Positions 47,901-59,900 of a DNA stretch of 64,000 bases are shown one piece after another (the first letter of the stretch is position 1; each line of letters begins with the position of its first letter). The DNA lies in assembly GCA_021292165.1 (NCBI GenBank), contig CM037878.1, positions 8,610,857 through 8,674,856 on the forward strand. The letters are read 5' to 3'. Below the pieces are notes generated by a model. That model worked only from the letters and a program-made list of their open reading frames with translations. It was not told the origin of the DNA and made no database searches. The DNA is from Shinisaurus crocodilurus. Lineage: Eukaryota; Chordata; Lepidosauria; Squamata; Shinisauridae. Position numbers and translations under genes: made by a program.

Positions 47901-50900
47901 AACGGGGGGCTTCTACTGAAAAGGCCTGTGTTTGGGTAGCTACCTACTGCATGTCAGCATGTGAGGGCACTTGGAGCGAGGCCTTTGACGATGATCCCAG
48001 GGCTTGGGCAGGAATATATGAGAAGAGATGCTCCCCCAGGTACTGTGGCCCCCAGCTGTGAAGGGCCTTGTAGGTTAACACCACTGCTTTGAATTGGGCC
48101 TGGAAATGAACTGGGAGTCAGTGAAGATGACACAGTAATGGCATAATATATTCATAATACCCAGATCATAAATTCTCCAGAAGGATGGCATGGTTGATAA
48201 TACGGAAAGTCCCCGGAGAGGGCCAGGAGAATCAACAAGGTTCTTCTTCGTGGTCTCTGTGCATCACACATATGGGCTCTGCTCCTGCACTGAGGACTGT
48301 TCAGGAAACTTCTAAAGCTGAGGCATTTTAGGCAGGAACCCCTCCCCCACCGTCTCACTGAGCCATGCTCCAAGGGGTTCCCGCCTATCCTCTCAGTTCC
48401 TCTTCAACTGCCACTGTGGCAAGGCGTAAGCCCCTGAAAGGCCCAGGAGAATCAACAAGGTTACACCCCCTGTCTCTACCCTGGCAAAGGCATCCCACAT
48501 GACACGCCCCACCCCGAAGAAAGCTACAGGGGATCACTGCTTCAAGTATGTATGACTAGCCTAGTTCGAAACGTCTACAACTCTGAAAAGAAGTAGCCAG
48601 CATGCAAAGGCCTCGTAGGTGGGAGGCTCATCCTCTGAGAGATGCATAGAGCTTGGCATTGCAGTGATGGTCCATACATCCTGTGTTGGCACCATTTGTG
48701 CCCCCGATCCATTTATCCATGACAAGGCCCCCATCCAGGGTCTAGATCATGCCCAGATTTTCTCAAAGGCCCAGCTGCTGGCTATCTTGCTTGGCAGCAG
48801 ACATGTAATAAGATATACGCCGTTTTATCATACCTCTGAAAACTGAGGAGGAACAATCATTCAGAAAGGGTTTAAGATTTTACATAACTAATTGTTCAAT
48901 AATGGGTGTGTTTGCACATCACAACAACCCACCCTGGCAATAAGGCACAATGGAGCTTTACCTTTGACAGCTGTCAAAGGTAACTGCTCCCGTAAATGGC
49001 TTGCACTTTTGCATGTTCCTGAGGTGGTAGAATCTCGGGAGCAAGTGCAAAAGTGCGGGCACCCTTAGGACACATGAGTCCCCACAACACACACACACGG
49101 AATATTGCCTCTGCCCCCTCTTGAATGAGCCACCACGCCCTTTTCGCAAGCTAAGATCACTTGCACTTTTGGTTACATTTGATATCTCGCCTTTTGACAG
49201 CTGTCAGATGTAGCCAAAGAGAAAAATAAACTTACCTGCAGCCTCTATGGGGCAAGTCCCAGGGTGGGTACCTGCTGGACTTTGCCAGTAGGCACCCCTG
49301 TATACATTGCCCACCTGAGGTACCCCATCTCCGCACCTGCGCAACTGTGAGTTAAAAATAAAATAAAATATTTTTTGCAAATCTTTCTGAAAATTAGGGG
49401 GGTGATTTAAAAAAATGCTTGGCTGCTCCTCCAAGGTGCTGCTGGGGCTATCAGAAGGAGGATTGCAAAAGCTGGCTTGACAGCTGGCTTTTGCAATCTG
49501 AAGGGGGGGGAAGTTTGAAGTGGAAAAAAGCCGTGGCAAACCCAAAACACCTCATGATCGGGGAGGGGGGGGAACCAGTGCCAGCTTGGGCACTTTTGGG
49601 GCGGCTGGCACTGGCGGGTGCCTGGGCACACTTGACAAGAGCGGCAAGGGTTTTTTGCCACTCTTGCCAAGCAAGTCGGTAGCCGATCCCCGGTACCCAG
49701 AATGGGGTTGGTCGCCCAGCTTCAGACAATACGGCAAGTCGGCAACCCATTGTGGGTACAACAACCCCTAGAACAACCCATGAGTTGTCAGGGTGGCTTG
49801 TTGCCCGCAGACAGGCCATCCTGCAGGGATCGGTTCGGATTCACATGACACAACAACTTTTCGTGGGTAGCAACCAGTGATGGGTTGCCGTGTCATGTGA
49901 ACCTAGTCGCTAGGTCCTTCTGCTTGCTCTGGGTCGGGAAATTAGATCACTTTCAACTGCTTTCACCATCTTTGTTATTTGTGGTTTTCAGCTCCCTGCA
50001 CAGTGAGCTGTTGTAGTGGTGGTTTAGAGTCCTGCCCTGGAGCATAACGCAGCTACCTCATGTTATGACTGGCCATATATAGAAGGATAAATGTAACAGA
50101 AGATGAGGGAATTCAGGAATGATTTGGAAAATGGGCTGTGTAGCATGTTAAGAGTTCTGCCAACTTCATACTTTGGGATTTACTTCTTCGATTATGATGC
50201 TCTGTAGTGACACATGCTCAGGTTGGGTTTTCTAGACCAATCTACCTTTGCAGTAGATGTGAGAGAATACTGATGTGCTTTGTCCAAAATTGACCAAGCT
50301 ACTTCAGAATTTTAACTCATTAATTATTAGTTCTGTTGGTGTTATCTTTGAGCAGAGTGTGTGCGAGTTGGGAGAATTAAAATCCTGTCTCGTGTGTGCT
50401 AGCAGAGCCTGAAATTCCACACACAGATCTTCCAGATCTCACCTCCCCCCGCGCAGCGTGCAGCGTGTTGTGCCAGCAAGACCAGACCAGTCGGCCTTGT
50501 CAGACTGCTTCCAGCTTCCCCGTTGCAGATTAATCCATGGAGTCAGGAAACACTCTGTAACACCACAGGTCTAATTCTACCTGTTTATTCACTTAGCAAG
50601 TAAAGTTCTACAGAGTATACATTTCCTAGTTACAGTCCATGTGCAGAGTATAAATGCATAGCAAGCATTACATCCAGTGGAGTAAGTTGAGCTTCACTCC
50701 ACCTCAGCAAAGAAGTTACATTGTTGCAGTGACAAAAGTCCAACAAGAAGAACAAGAAGAGAGAAAGCAGTCCAGCTTCTCTCTAAGATGGCTTCAGACA
50801 GAAAACAAGTTAGCACGTCATCAGAACATACAAACCATGTGACCAGCTCATATTGTTTCTCACGGTCTAGCTTCCCATGCGAAAAACACGGGAATCCAGA

Positions 50901-53900
50901 AAGACATAACAAACCTGTTTACCTCGCCCTTCCATGTGTAAACAATGTGCTACAGCTGGTAAAGTGATACATATCACAACAAGTTCATGGTGCTTTAATA
51001 TTGTCTTCTGACAGTGCTTGCTGTAAAAGAAACCCTGATTTTGTAAAATATCCCCAAACACCCTCAAGCCCATGGAAAGGATTTTATTACATTTATATTC
51101 TTTTTAGAACTCCATGTTCTGTCCTTTGATGGCTCCTATAAATACCTTCAGTACTTTTGCACAATGCCAACTTGAACCTCTTTCTCCTAGGCAGGTTGGT
51201 TGTGCTCACAGGTTCAGGTTAGCAACTGCCTATGTTTGTGAAACAGCTTTTATCCCTGCTGATGGTTTCATACTGAAAAATGTCTTCGCCTCCCTGCTCC
51301 TCCCACTCTGCATTTTCGCTCTATGGCTGTTTTCAGCCATCTAGTGACTGCACTTCGGAGGGGCATGGAAGGAGGCTGGAGCAGCTTCAGGATACCTCGT
51401 ATCCTAGCTGCTCCAGTCTCCTCCCCTCCCTGCCCTCTTTGACCCCTCTCTGAGGTCACTTTCCCTATTTCGGAGAGCAGCCAGCATGGTTCTTTCTGCA
51501 GTGACTGCGAGGGAATGGGGAGAGAGATCAGAGCTCCAATTCCCAGCTCTGAGGTTGGAGCGTTGTCTTCAGCCTCAGAGCTGGGATCCCAAAGTATCCT
51601 ATGGCCCCTCAGACAATGTCTAGGGGCCATAGGATCATTCCCTAAATTTCTGTGTTAAATCAAAATGTCATTTCTGAGTTAGGTATTCTAACTGAACCAA
51701 GTACTCTAATGTTTGCAAAAACACCACCACCATCATGATCACCACCGCCTGCTTCATTTTAGACTCAAGCCTGTGTGCTTAGCCTTTTCCCCATTAAGTT
51801 GTTCCTTTTTATTCTTCCAAAGCAAAAGGCATCCCAGAGCCCCCAGAAGCAAAGCCATCTGGATAGTGAGGTAAGAACTGAAAGCTATAAGCTTTTTGTC
51901 ATTTCTTAAACTCCATGGGAGATGTTTAGGGCTGTAATTTATTGGAGAATAAACTCCAGTTAGAGTCAATGGAACAGACTTAAAAATAAATATGTTTAGG
52001 ATTAAGGAGTTTAAAGATTACTACTTTGCTGTAGCAGAGTAGTCATTCTTTTGTATTGCCTTGTAAGGCTTCCTTTCTCCCTCACCCCACTTTGTTTTCA
52101 CTTTGGGCTGTAGATTAGTCTGTGTATTCTGTCTTTTCCATATAGAAAATGTGTATAAACAGATGCATTTATGTTTTTTTAAAAAAGATTTTTAGAGATG
52201 TAACATTTCCAGAAATGTTGAAACCATGGAAAAACATTCAGGGTGAAACAGACATTTTGGGGGGTAATTTAAAAATGCAGTACTTATTTTTTTAGCACTC
52301 TATGAGATCTAAAGTCACTTGGTTACATTAGAGCCTAAAATGTATTATGTATAACTTGGTTTGCCCATAAAATTATAATTAAAATTAAAAAGGTTTAAAA
52401 GTAAATTCAGTTAGTAAATGTGAATTATTGTCTGAATAAACTATACTTTTAAAATGAATATATAAAACACGATAATTTTATGAGCAAACCAAGTTATACA
52501 TAATACATTTTAGATTCCTATTTTATGTGTGTCTGACCAGAGGAAACTTCAGCAAGTAGTCCCTGAAAATCTGAATCATCCAAGAAGCAGAAAGAGCTGG
52601 AAGCAGAGTAAGATACTGTTCCTGCTTCTGAGGAATTGGTTGGGGTAGAGTTTAGGGAAATCTGGTTTGATGGAAAAGCTGTTGAGAGCTTATTTAGTTG
52701 GGGAAGACTCTCTTACCTATTAGGGATGGTAAACAAGCATATTTAATTTAAGAACCTTTTATTTGAAAAGTGACATTTTATCCCTTTTGTAAACAATTCC
52801 CCTTAATAAACATCTTAATTTTTGTTCATTTAAAAAGTTTCTAGTGGTGGTGTCAATCCCATGCCTAAGCCATAGGGACCAGGCTACTGATTCTTTTAGG
52901 TATGGAGGGTTTATTTTGGTGGGAGCAGTTAAAGGTTTTATAGCTGAGGCAGCGTTCCATAGCTATGAAGTCTAATTGGAAACTCTATTAAAAACTGTGG
53001 CAATGAATTTCATAGGCCGAAGCCTCAGCAAGGTGTTTTTTTTTTTTTAAAAAGAAATATAGTTGGGATAACCCACACATTGCTCCATTAAATGTGGTGG
53101 TAGTGGAGGGATAACTTACAGTGGGCAAGTTTGCACTTCTCGACAAAGTCCTGTGTTTCTGGGCTTGTTCTGATTAGATGTTGTAGCAGTCAGTGAATGA
53201 ACATCCACATGTGAGAGAAACACCAACCTTGTTCACATGTCACGGTGGCAAATCATGGGTTATTTTAGCCATGATTCACAGGGACATGCACCGCCTGTGA
53301 GCCATTTCTGTTTACTGTAAACAACCTATCAGCCTGATCAGAGGTTGTGAGTGTGACCTATGAACCTGGACCAATGGGTTGTTTAGCGGCTGAACAACCC
53401 AGCAGTTAACCCATAGTTTAAATAGCCCACAATTTGCTGCCATGATGTGAGAGCAAGGTCAGTATTTCTCTCACATGTGAGTTTTAGAACTACATTCATC
53501 GACTCCTACAACATCTAACCAGAACAAGTCCAGAAACACAGGACTTTATACAACAAAACTGAAACTGTCAAGAATGCACAGTTTCTTTACATCTTATGCT
53601 ATGGTTACTCTAGTCACATGTTAGGAAACTGAGCATGACTTAGAGCAGTGTTCTCCAACCTTGGGTCCCCAGATGTTTTTGGCCAAAAAAACATCTGTAG
53701 GCCAAAAACATCTGGGGACCCAAGGTTGGAGAACACTGACTTAGAGCATCCCTAAATTTCTGTCGGTAAAATATACATTAAATCAATTGTTTTAATAAGG
53801 AATAGAAGAAATAACTATGCTGGGAATCTCACAGAGAGGATTTAAAAAAAAACATTTCCCCCCATAGCTTCACAATTTCCAGACATTTTACATCTCTCAG

Positions 53901-56900
53901 ATAGAAGTCTTGCTATTACATAGTTCTTAGAAATCATTTTGGGGGAGTCAAGGCCATGTAGAAATATATGAACACCTTGTCATAACCTTTTTATTCATCA
54001 TTCTAAAAGAAAACATTTCATAATCCAAAATTGTTCTATTTTCCCCATTTTTTAAGACACCCCCCCCAAAAAAAAGGTCCTTGGAAAAAACTGGTGTGGG
54101 TGTTCTGAATTTCTAAGTAGAGCTGAAGTTAGAGCAGATAATAAGTTAGAAATACAAAAAGGCACTTCTGAAGTTGCTGGTGCTTCATTTCCTTGCTGTT
54201 TACTCATTTCAGCATTACTAAATGCTTGAATTCCCACCTGAGTGGGTTTGACCGCCGAACATAAGGCTGTTGACATTTATACTGCTTGACACCATTGAAC
54301 AGCCAAGCTCTGCTTATTTGTACTTGCTCTTTCACTGCAAGCACACTTGCTTTGGAACACAACCTGGCTGCTTCACAGCGTGCTGCTTTACTCCCTGAAT
54401 TCTAGCGACCACACTGTGCTTGCAGAGTGGGTAGCGAGCACTTGAGGCTGCTATCGGTGCCTTGAAACAGAGTTTTGGTTGATTCTTAGCCTCTCCTCCC
54501 CCTACCTCCCCTCCGCCCAGATTGGTGTTTTTCTTTCCCCACAAGACGTTTTTGTACAGCACGAGGCCAGATTTTCTTGTTTTACTAATGGAAAATAGTT
54601 TTTACTTCGTGATGTGCCAGATCACAAAGCTTAACACAATATACCACAAATACATAGGAAAGTGTTTTCCAGTAGTCTGCTGTTCGTGACTCTGGACTGG
54701 TTTCAAATAGTTCTGTTCTTTTTATTTGATCTTTGTTTTAGTTTCTCCCAAGCTGTGTCTGTGTGTGTTCCTTCCTAAATATTGCGAGGTTCACCACTGG
54801 AAAGATTTGAATACTGAATTGTGCTCCATTTTGGAGACAACAACTGAAAACAGAACAGCTCCTGAATCAGTTGCAGATGTGCTTAATGCTGGGATTATTA
54901 AGAGACTAATGGGGTTCTTTCCCCTCCCCCTGTCGTTTCAATTATAGTTTACTGATTACTGCCATGTGCCTTGTGCGTAAAGAACCTTGCCAGTTCCAGA
55001 TGTCTGTGCTTGTCTGCCTATTGTGTTGTGGTGTTTTATGTTTCTGACATTGCCATCTCTCCCGCGTCCCCAGTGTCCTTTTCCATCCAGAAGGTCTCAG
55101 CACACCGATGATAGTGCCTTGCTGGTGGTAAGAATCCTGCACGCAATGACCTGCTTATGTGTCAGCATCCTAGATCATAGTTAGCATGTCTTTGATGGTG
55201 TGCTCAGATTAGGCAGTTTCGCACTACTCTAAATAGCATAAAACATGGCTGTCTTTTGCTTTATAATGCCTGTTTTGCTGTAAATTGTCACCTCCTCCTT
55301 GGAGCTGGTTGCAGCCAATGTTCACAACAATGTTTTTTTTTTTGAGCTTGCTGCTCTGATGTACATCTTGGAACTCACAGAATCATTGGGATAATCAAAT
55401 AAGCAGGATCTTCGGTGCCTCTGTGGATCCCTCCACAGATGAGCTGTGTGGATAGGCCATTCATTGCAATATCCATATGCGACCTGATAAGTTCCAAATG
55501 TTCTGTCAAAGGACGGTCCTCAGTGGCCATCTCAATTGAGCATTTCCATTTTTGGGTGAACAGTTCACTATCGTGCCATGGTATCATAAATTTGGAAGAG
55601 ACATGATGGGTCATATCATCCAGTCTCCTACATCCAGTTGCAGGATCCCCTTCACCTTAACCTTACACAGCAGAAACTCATTGGGTTCTTCCTCTGAAGA
55701 GCGTCTTCTCTACTTCTGTAGTTGGGTAGTGGCCATCTGAATGGCTGGTGGTGATCCATTTGAGTATGTTGATAAACTCTAACCAAGACTAAACACTTCA
55801 TTATTGCCTCACTGTTTAAATCAATGAAGATACCTGTACATCTCTCCAATGTGAGTCGTCCTTTTTTTTTTTTTTTAGGGCTGTCAACATTTCACATAAC
55901 ACTGTTTCCATGTTTTATGCTATTTCCTTCCTCCATTTATATCGTAAAAATAGCTATTGAAATCCAGTTTCTTGTCTTCCCTTGTCTGTAGAAAACTCTG
56001 TTCTACCTCTGCTCTTGCATGACTTGCTTGCTTTCAGTTTACGTGCTCATTTATATTCTCCTCAGTTATGTGCTTAAGGTTTTATATGTGCAGCCATATT
56101 GCCAACTCAGGAGCACTGAAGCTTGACTTAGGTGTGAAATAAACCATCTGAAACACTCATTCTTGTCTTGAGTTATTACATTCAGGCAGTGCATTTCCCT
56201 CTTCATGATGTAAGAATACATGGAAGGAAGAGGCCAGAAAATGGGTTCCAAAGTTTTGTATACAAATACTGTTTTGTATTAATTATGGTTACGGTTGGTG
56301 CCAGCTTCAACCTTAATCGTGGTTACGGAGGGTGGAGGCAATTCATCCCATAGCAGAAAGGGTACACACAATCCTATGACCCAACAGATTAAGGAACAAG
56401 CCAAGTTATCTCCCTAGTGGGCCTTGGTCATTGCTTTTCTGTGTGCAAATAATATCTGCAAGGATAACTAGCCATTAGAATTTGTAAAACTTTGCATTTG
56501 GCCGTTTCTCAGTAGAGAACCTTTTGTCTCAAAAATAATAATCGTTTAGTAGTAGCCAAACTTAACTAATTGGTAGCAAAGCTGTCATCTTGAGTTCCCT
56601 TTTTCCAGCATTCTTACAGATGTGAATGTAAACTGCTTCTGTTCCCCCTCTCTGCCCTCCTGATTTTCATAAACACTGTAAAATTGGGGTTTATGTAGGA
56701 TGGATACTACCATATTTGACTCGCCTGCTTGTTTTAGATTTCTTTCTTTTCCTGTCCCAAGGCTCGGGGTTAGCTGTAATATATTCTTGTTATCTCCGGC
56801 ATGCCTTTGCATACTTCCCTGCTTGTCTCTTTAGGGAACAATCCACCATTAACTTCTTTTTGACCAGCACCTTTGAGATGGATGGACCTGGGCAATACCC

Positions 56901-59900
56901 GTTATTTCCAGCATGTGGTTTACACATCTGTTTTAGATTCTTGCATTATTCTTGCTTTATATGGGGGTGTTGCTCTCACAACATAATAGAATATTGTGTA
57001 GAACTCTTAATGAAGACCTTTTGTTTGGCACTTCCCTTATTACATCGCCGTGCCTGGTCAGCTGAGACCGCTTTCCTCTTGCCCTGAACAATGATCTTAG
57101 CTCCTGTATAAGGAAACTGCATGGAAGTAGATCTGACAAGGAGGCAGGACGAAATGACCCCGGTACCCCTTGTAGTCAGCATTGCGCTCTGTCTCTTTTG
57201 CATTCTTGTGGCATGCACAGGAGTGGAGTTGCAGTCTTCCCTCCTGCACCTGAGGTTTTTAGCAGGCTTTCCAGTTGCCTGCTGCAGTTTGGTTGCTGCT
57301 GTGGCTGAGCTTTTGTTTCTGAAGCATTGTACTCTGTTTCAGCTGCAGTTAAACACTGACTATTGCCAAATTCTGGAAATCAGCACATACCATAATCAGT
57401 ACCTGGCTCAATACTAACAGTTTGCATGTTTCCCCCCCCCCCCCCCCGCTAATGCATCTGGCTGAAGGAGAGAGTATTGGAGGTAGATTCGAGAGCGGCA
57501 CTGCATTGGGCTCACCAGTATCTCCACGGCACAGCCGGTGATGTAGTATTGCCATGGCACTTCCTTCTCAGTGCAAGCTGACAGAATTTGAGAGTATCCA
57601 ACACGCACTAAGCAAGGGCCAGTGCAGGAGGTGGTGGCCACTCTCCGACAGCGATCATGTAGGGCAGGGAGAGCGCTTGCTGCTCTTACTGCTCCGGTGA
57701 TAAAGGCTCACATGAGCGAGCCCCACCACCTCTAAATTATCAGATGGGCTTGGAAATAAGTTTTAACAATATTTGAAAGCATAATAGACTCAGCTTTCAC
57801 TTTATTTGCATTTATTACTTCACCCATGAGGACTAAAATTGGCTAAGTTTTTTATTGGTCTATGTTCACACCAGGAAGAACGACAGGACTCAAGGCGCTC
57901 ACACTCTAAATATCACTGGAGAGGAGGAGAGGAGCAGAGGGGAGGGCAAAGAGGGGAGAGTTGACGGTCACAGAAGGGGAATATAAGCAAACGCAGTTGC
58001 ACGTCGTTCGACCCCATTTCAGCTGGGTGATGACGGAACTAGGGGTCAAGTCAGAGACTTCACAGAAAAGAGAGGCCTTGTGGAGGGATGTGAAGAAAGA
58101 TGCCTTTCCTAAATAATAGTCAGCCGTGATGTTTCAGAGATATAAAACCTATTCAGTGACACTTGTTATTGGACCAGCTTCTGGGATCAGCAGTGCACCA
58201 GCTGTCTTTAAAACTTACCATGATAACTACCCCACATGTTACTTCTGACGTGGCTGCAGTAAGCAGTTACCTTCCTCCTTCCTTGTTTTTCGGTGTCTGC
58301 TTGACCGCTTTCATTTCATTTCATTTTATTACATTTCTATACCGCCCAATAGCAGAAGCTCTCTGGGCGGTTTACAAAGCTTAAAAACCATTACAAATAC
58401 ATTATACATAGTATAAAAACCCATTTACATACAAACATATAAATATATAAACAGACAGCACACACATATCTAAATAATTTTTGAACAATAAGAAAAATCC
58501 AGGACCCGATTAAAAGCTCATCGTATGCTGATCTTAACCTGGCACTAAAAAGATAACACTGCTGGCACCAGGCGGGCCTCGTCTTGGAGATTGTTCCATA
58601 ATTGCAGGGGGCATCACCAAGAAGGCCCTTTCCCTTGTTAATAAATTCATCTTGTATTTACTAGAAACGCTTTGGCATGAGAGCATCCCAATTTTGCATG
58701 CAAGTGTCAGATATGACTAGTTCGCATTGCAGCCCTGGGCAATTCTGAATACCAAGAAGAGCGTTTTTGGTTGTATAGCAACTTTTGTCATCTGGACTCT
58801 CCTGGATAGTACTTGCTGCCCATAAGGAGGCATTTTACTGTAATGTGTTACTTTGCTGTACACTTTACATGCTGCAGTTATTCTTAGTTTAATAATTCTA
58901 CTTTGGGAGCCAAAACTTCAAGCAGTCCTCAAAAATGTATCTTGCTCCATGGTAGTGGAAAGGTGGCAGTGGGGAGGCAAAGCCTGGGGAGTTCTCTGTA
59001 TGGGAGCTGTGCTGATTCTCCTGCATCCCTTGATGGTGGTGCCATCCCATCATGAAGTGTAGGCGTTCATAACACCGAAAAGGTCTGTCCACACACTGCA
59101 GCACAGTGACATCACAACCCTGGCCCCGGTAGGGCTACAGCCTGGGCTGTATGGTGGGAAACATCCTGACACAGGAGGCTAAGATTGTTCATTGTTTGCT
59201 TATTATTCGTTTCATTTGTATCCTGCCTTTCCTCCAAGCCAGGCATTCAAGGCAGTGTACATGGGTCTCCGCCCCACCCCCACTTAGGATCGTGAAGATG
59301 ACAATCCTGTGAGGTAGTTTAGGCTAAGAGTTGACTGGCTCAGTCACCCAGGACTACATGGCTAAGTGGAGATTTGAACCTGGGTCTCTACAGTTCTAGT
59401 CCAACACCCTAATGACTACACTGCACTGGCTTAAGAGAAGTCTTACGGCAGGAGTGCACAACCTGTGGCCACATGTGTCCCCCAAAGCCTTTACTGTGCC
59501 TCCCACAGGTTTCCTGACCCCGCCACCACCAGGTCTCCCCACAGCCTGTACCCTTCACTCAGTTCCCAAGAGTTCCCCATAGAGATCATACTTTCCCCAC
59601 CGATGGTAGAAGTGGGGAAAGAGCAATCTATCAGGATCTCTTGTGTACGTGTGTGTGCATGTGTGGCTCCCAGCCCCTGAGTCAGCATCAAATGCGGCCA
59701 TCAGGGCCAAAAAGTTGTGCACCCCTGCCTTATGTGAAACTTTGTCAAGGCAGCAGCATATGCAGTATTGTTTGAAGCAGCCCTACAACTCTTTGGTAGA
59801 GGGTATGCTTTACAAGCTGAATGTCCCATGTTCAGGCCTTGGTATTGCCAGTGAAATCAGTCATTAGGAGGCCTGGAAAATGTATCTGAGACCTTACAGA

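Larger units (their letters stand above)
47334..51822 (+). other. LRCH3: LRCH3 intron
   Basis: Holds a decayed LINE (47610-48480, -), a 1-kb palindromic DNA transposon (48905-49908) and a possible LTR-like block (50560-51060). I could not assign 48490-48900, 49915-50550 or 51070-51822. Confidence 0.7.
51871..55073 (+). other. LRCH3: LRCH3 intron with palindromes
   Basis: Holds an AT-rich foldback (52334-52513), a palindrome carrying a second palindromic element (53145-53547) and a hAT-like MITE with perfect 8-bp duplications (53646-53738). I could not assign 52600-53140 or 53750-55073. Confidence 0.75.

Noticed and set aside
52541..52607. Exon-like block with acceptor ctgaccag and donor gtaaga (RKLQQVVPENLNHPRSRK...)
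   Set aside because: Its 67 nt would shift the LRCH3 frame, since both neighbours are phase 0; no match to known LRCH3.
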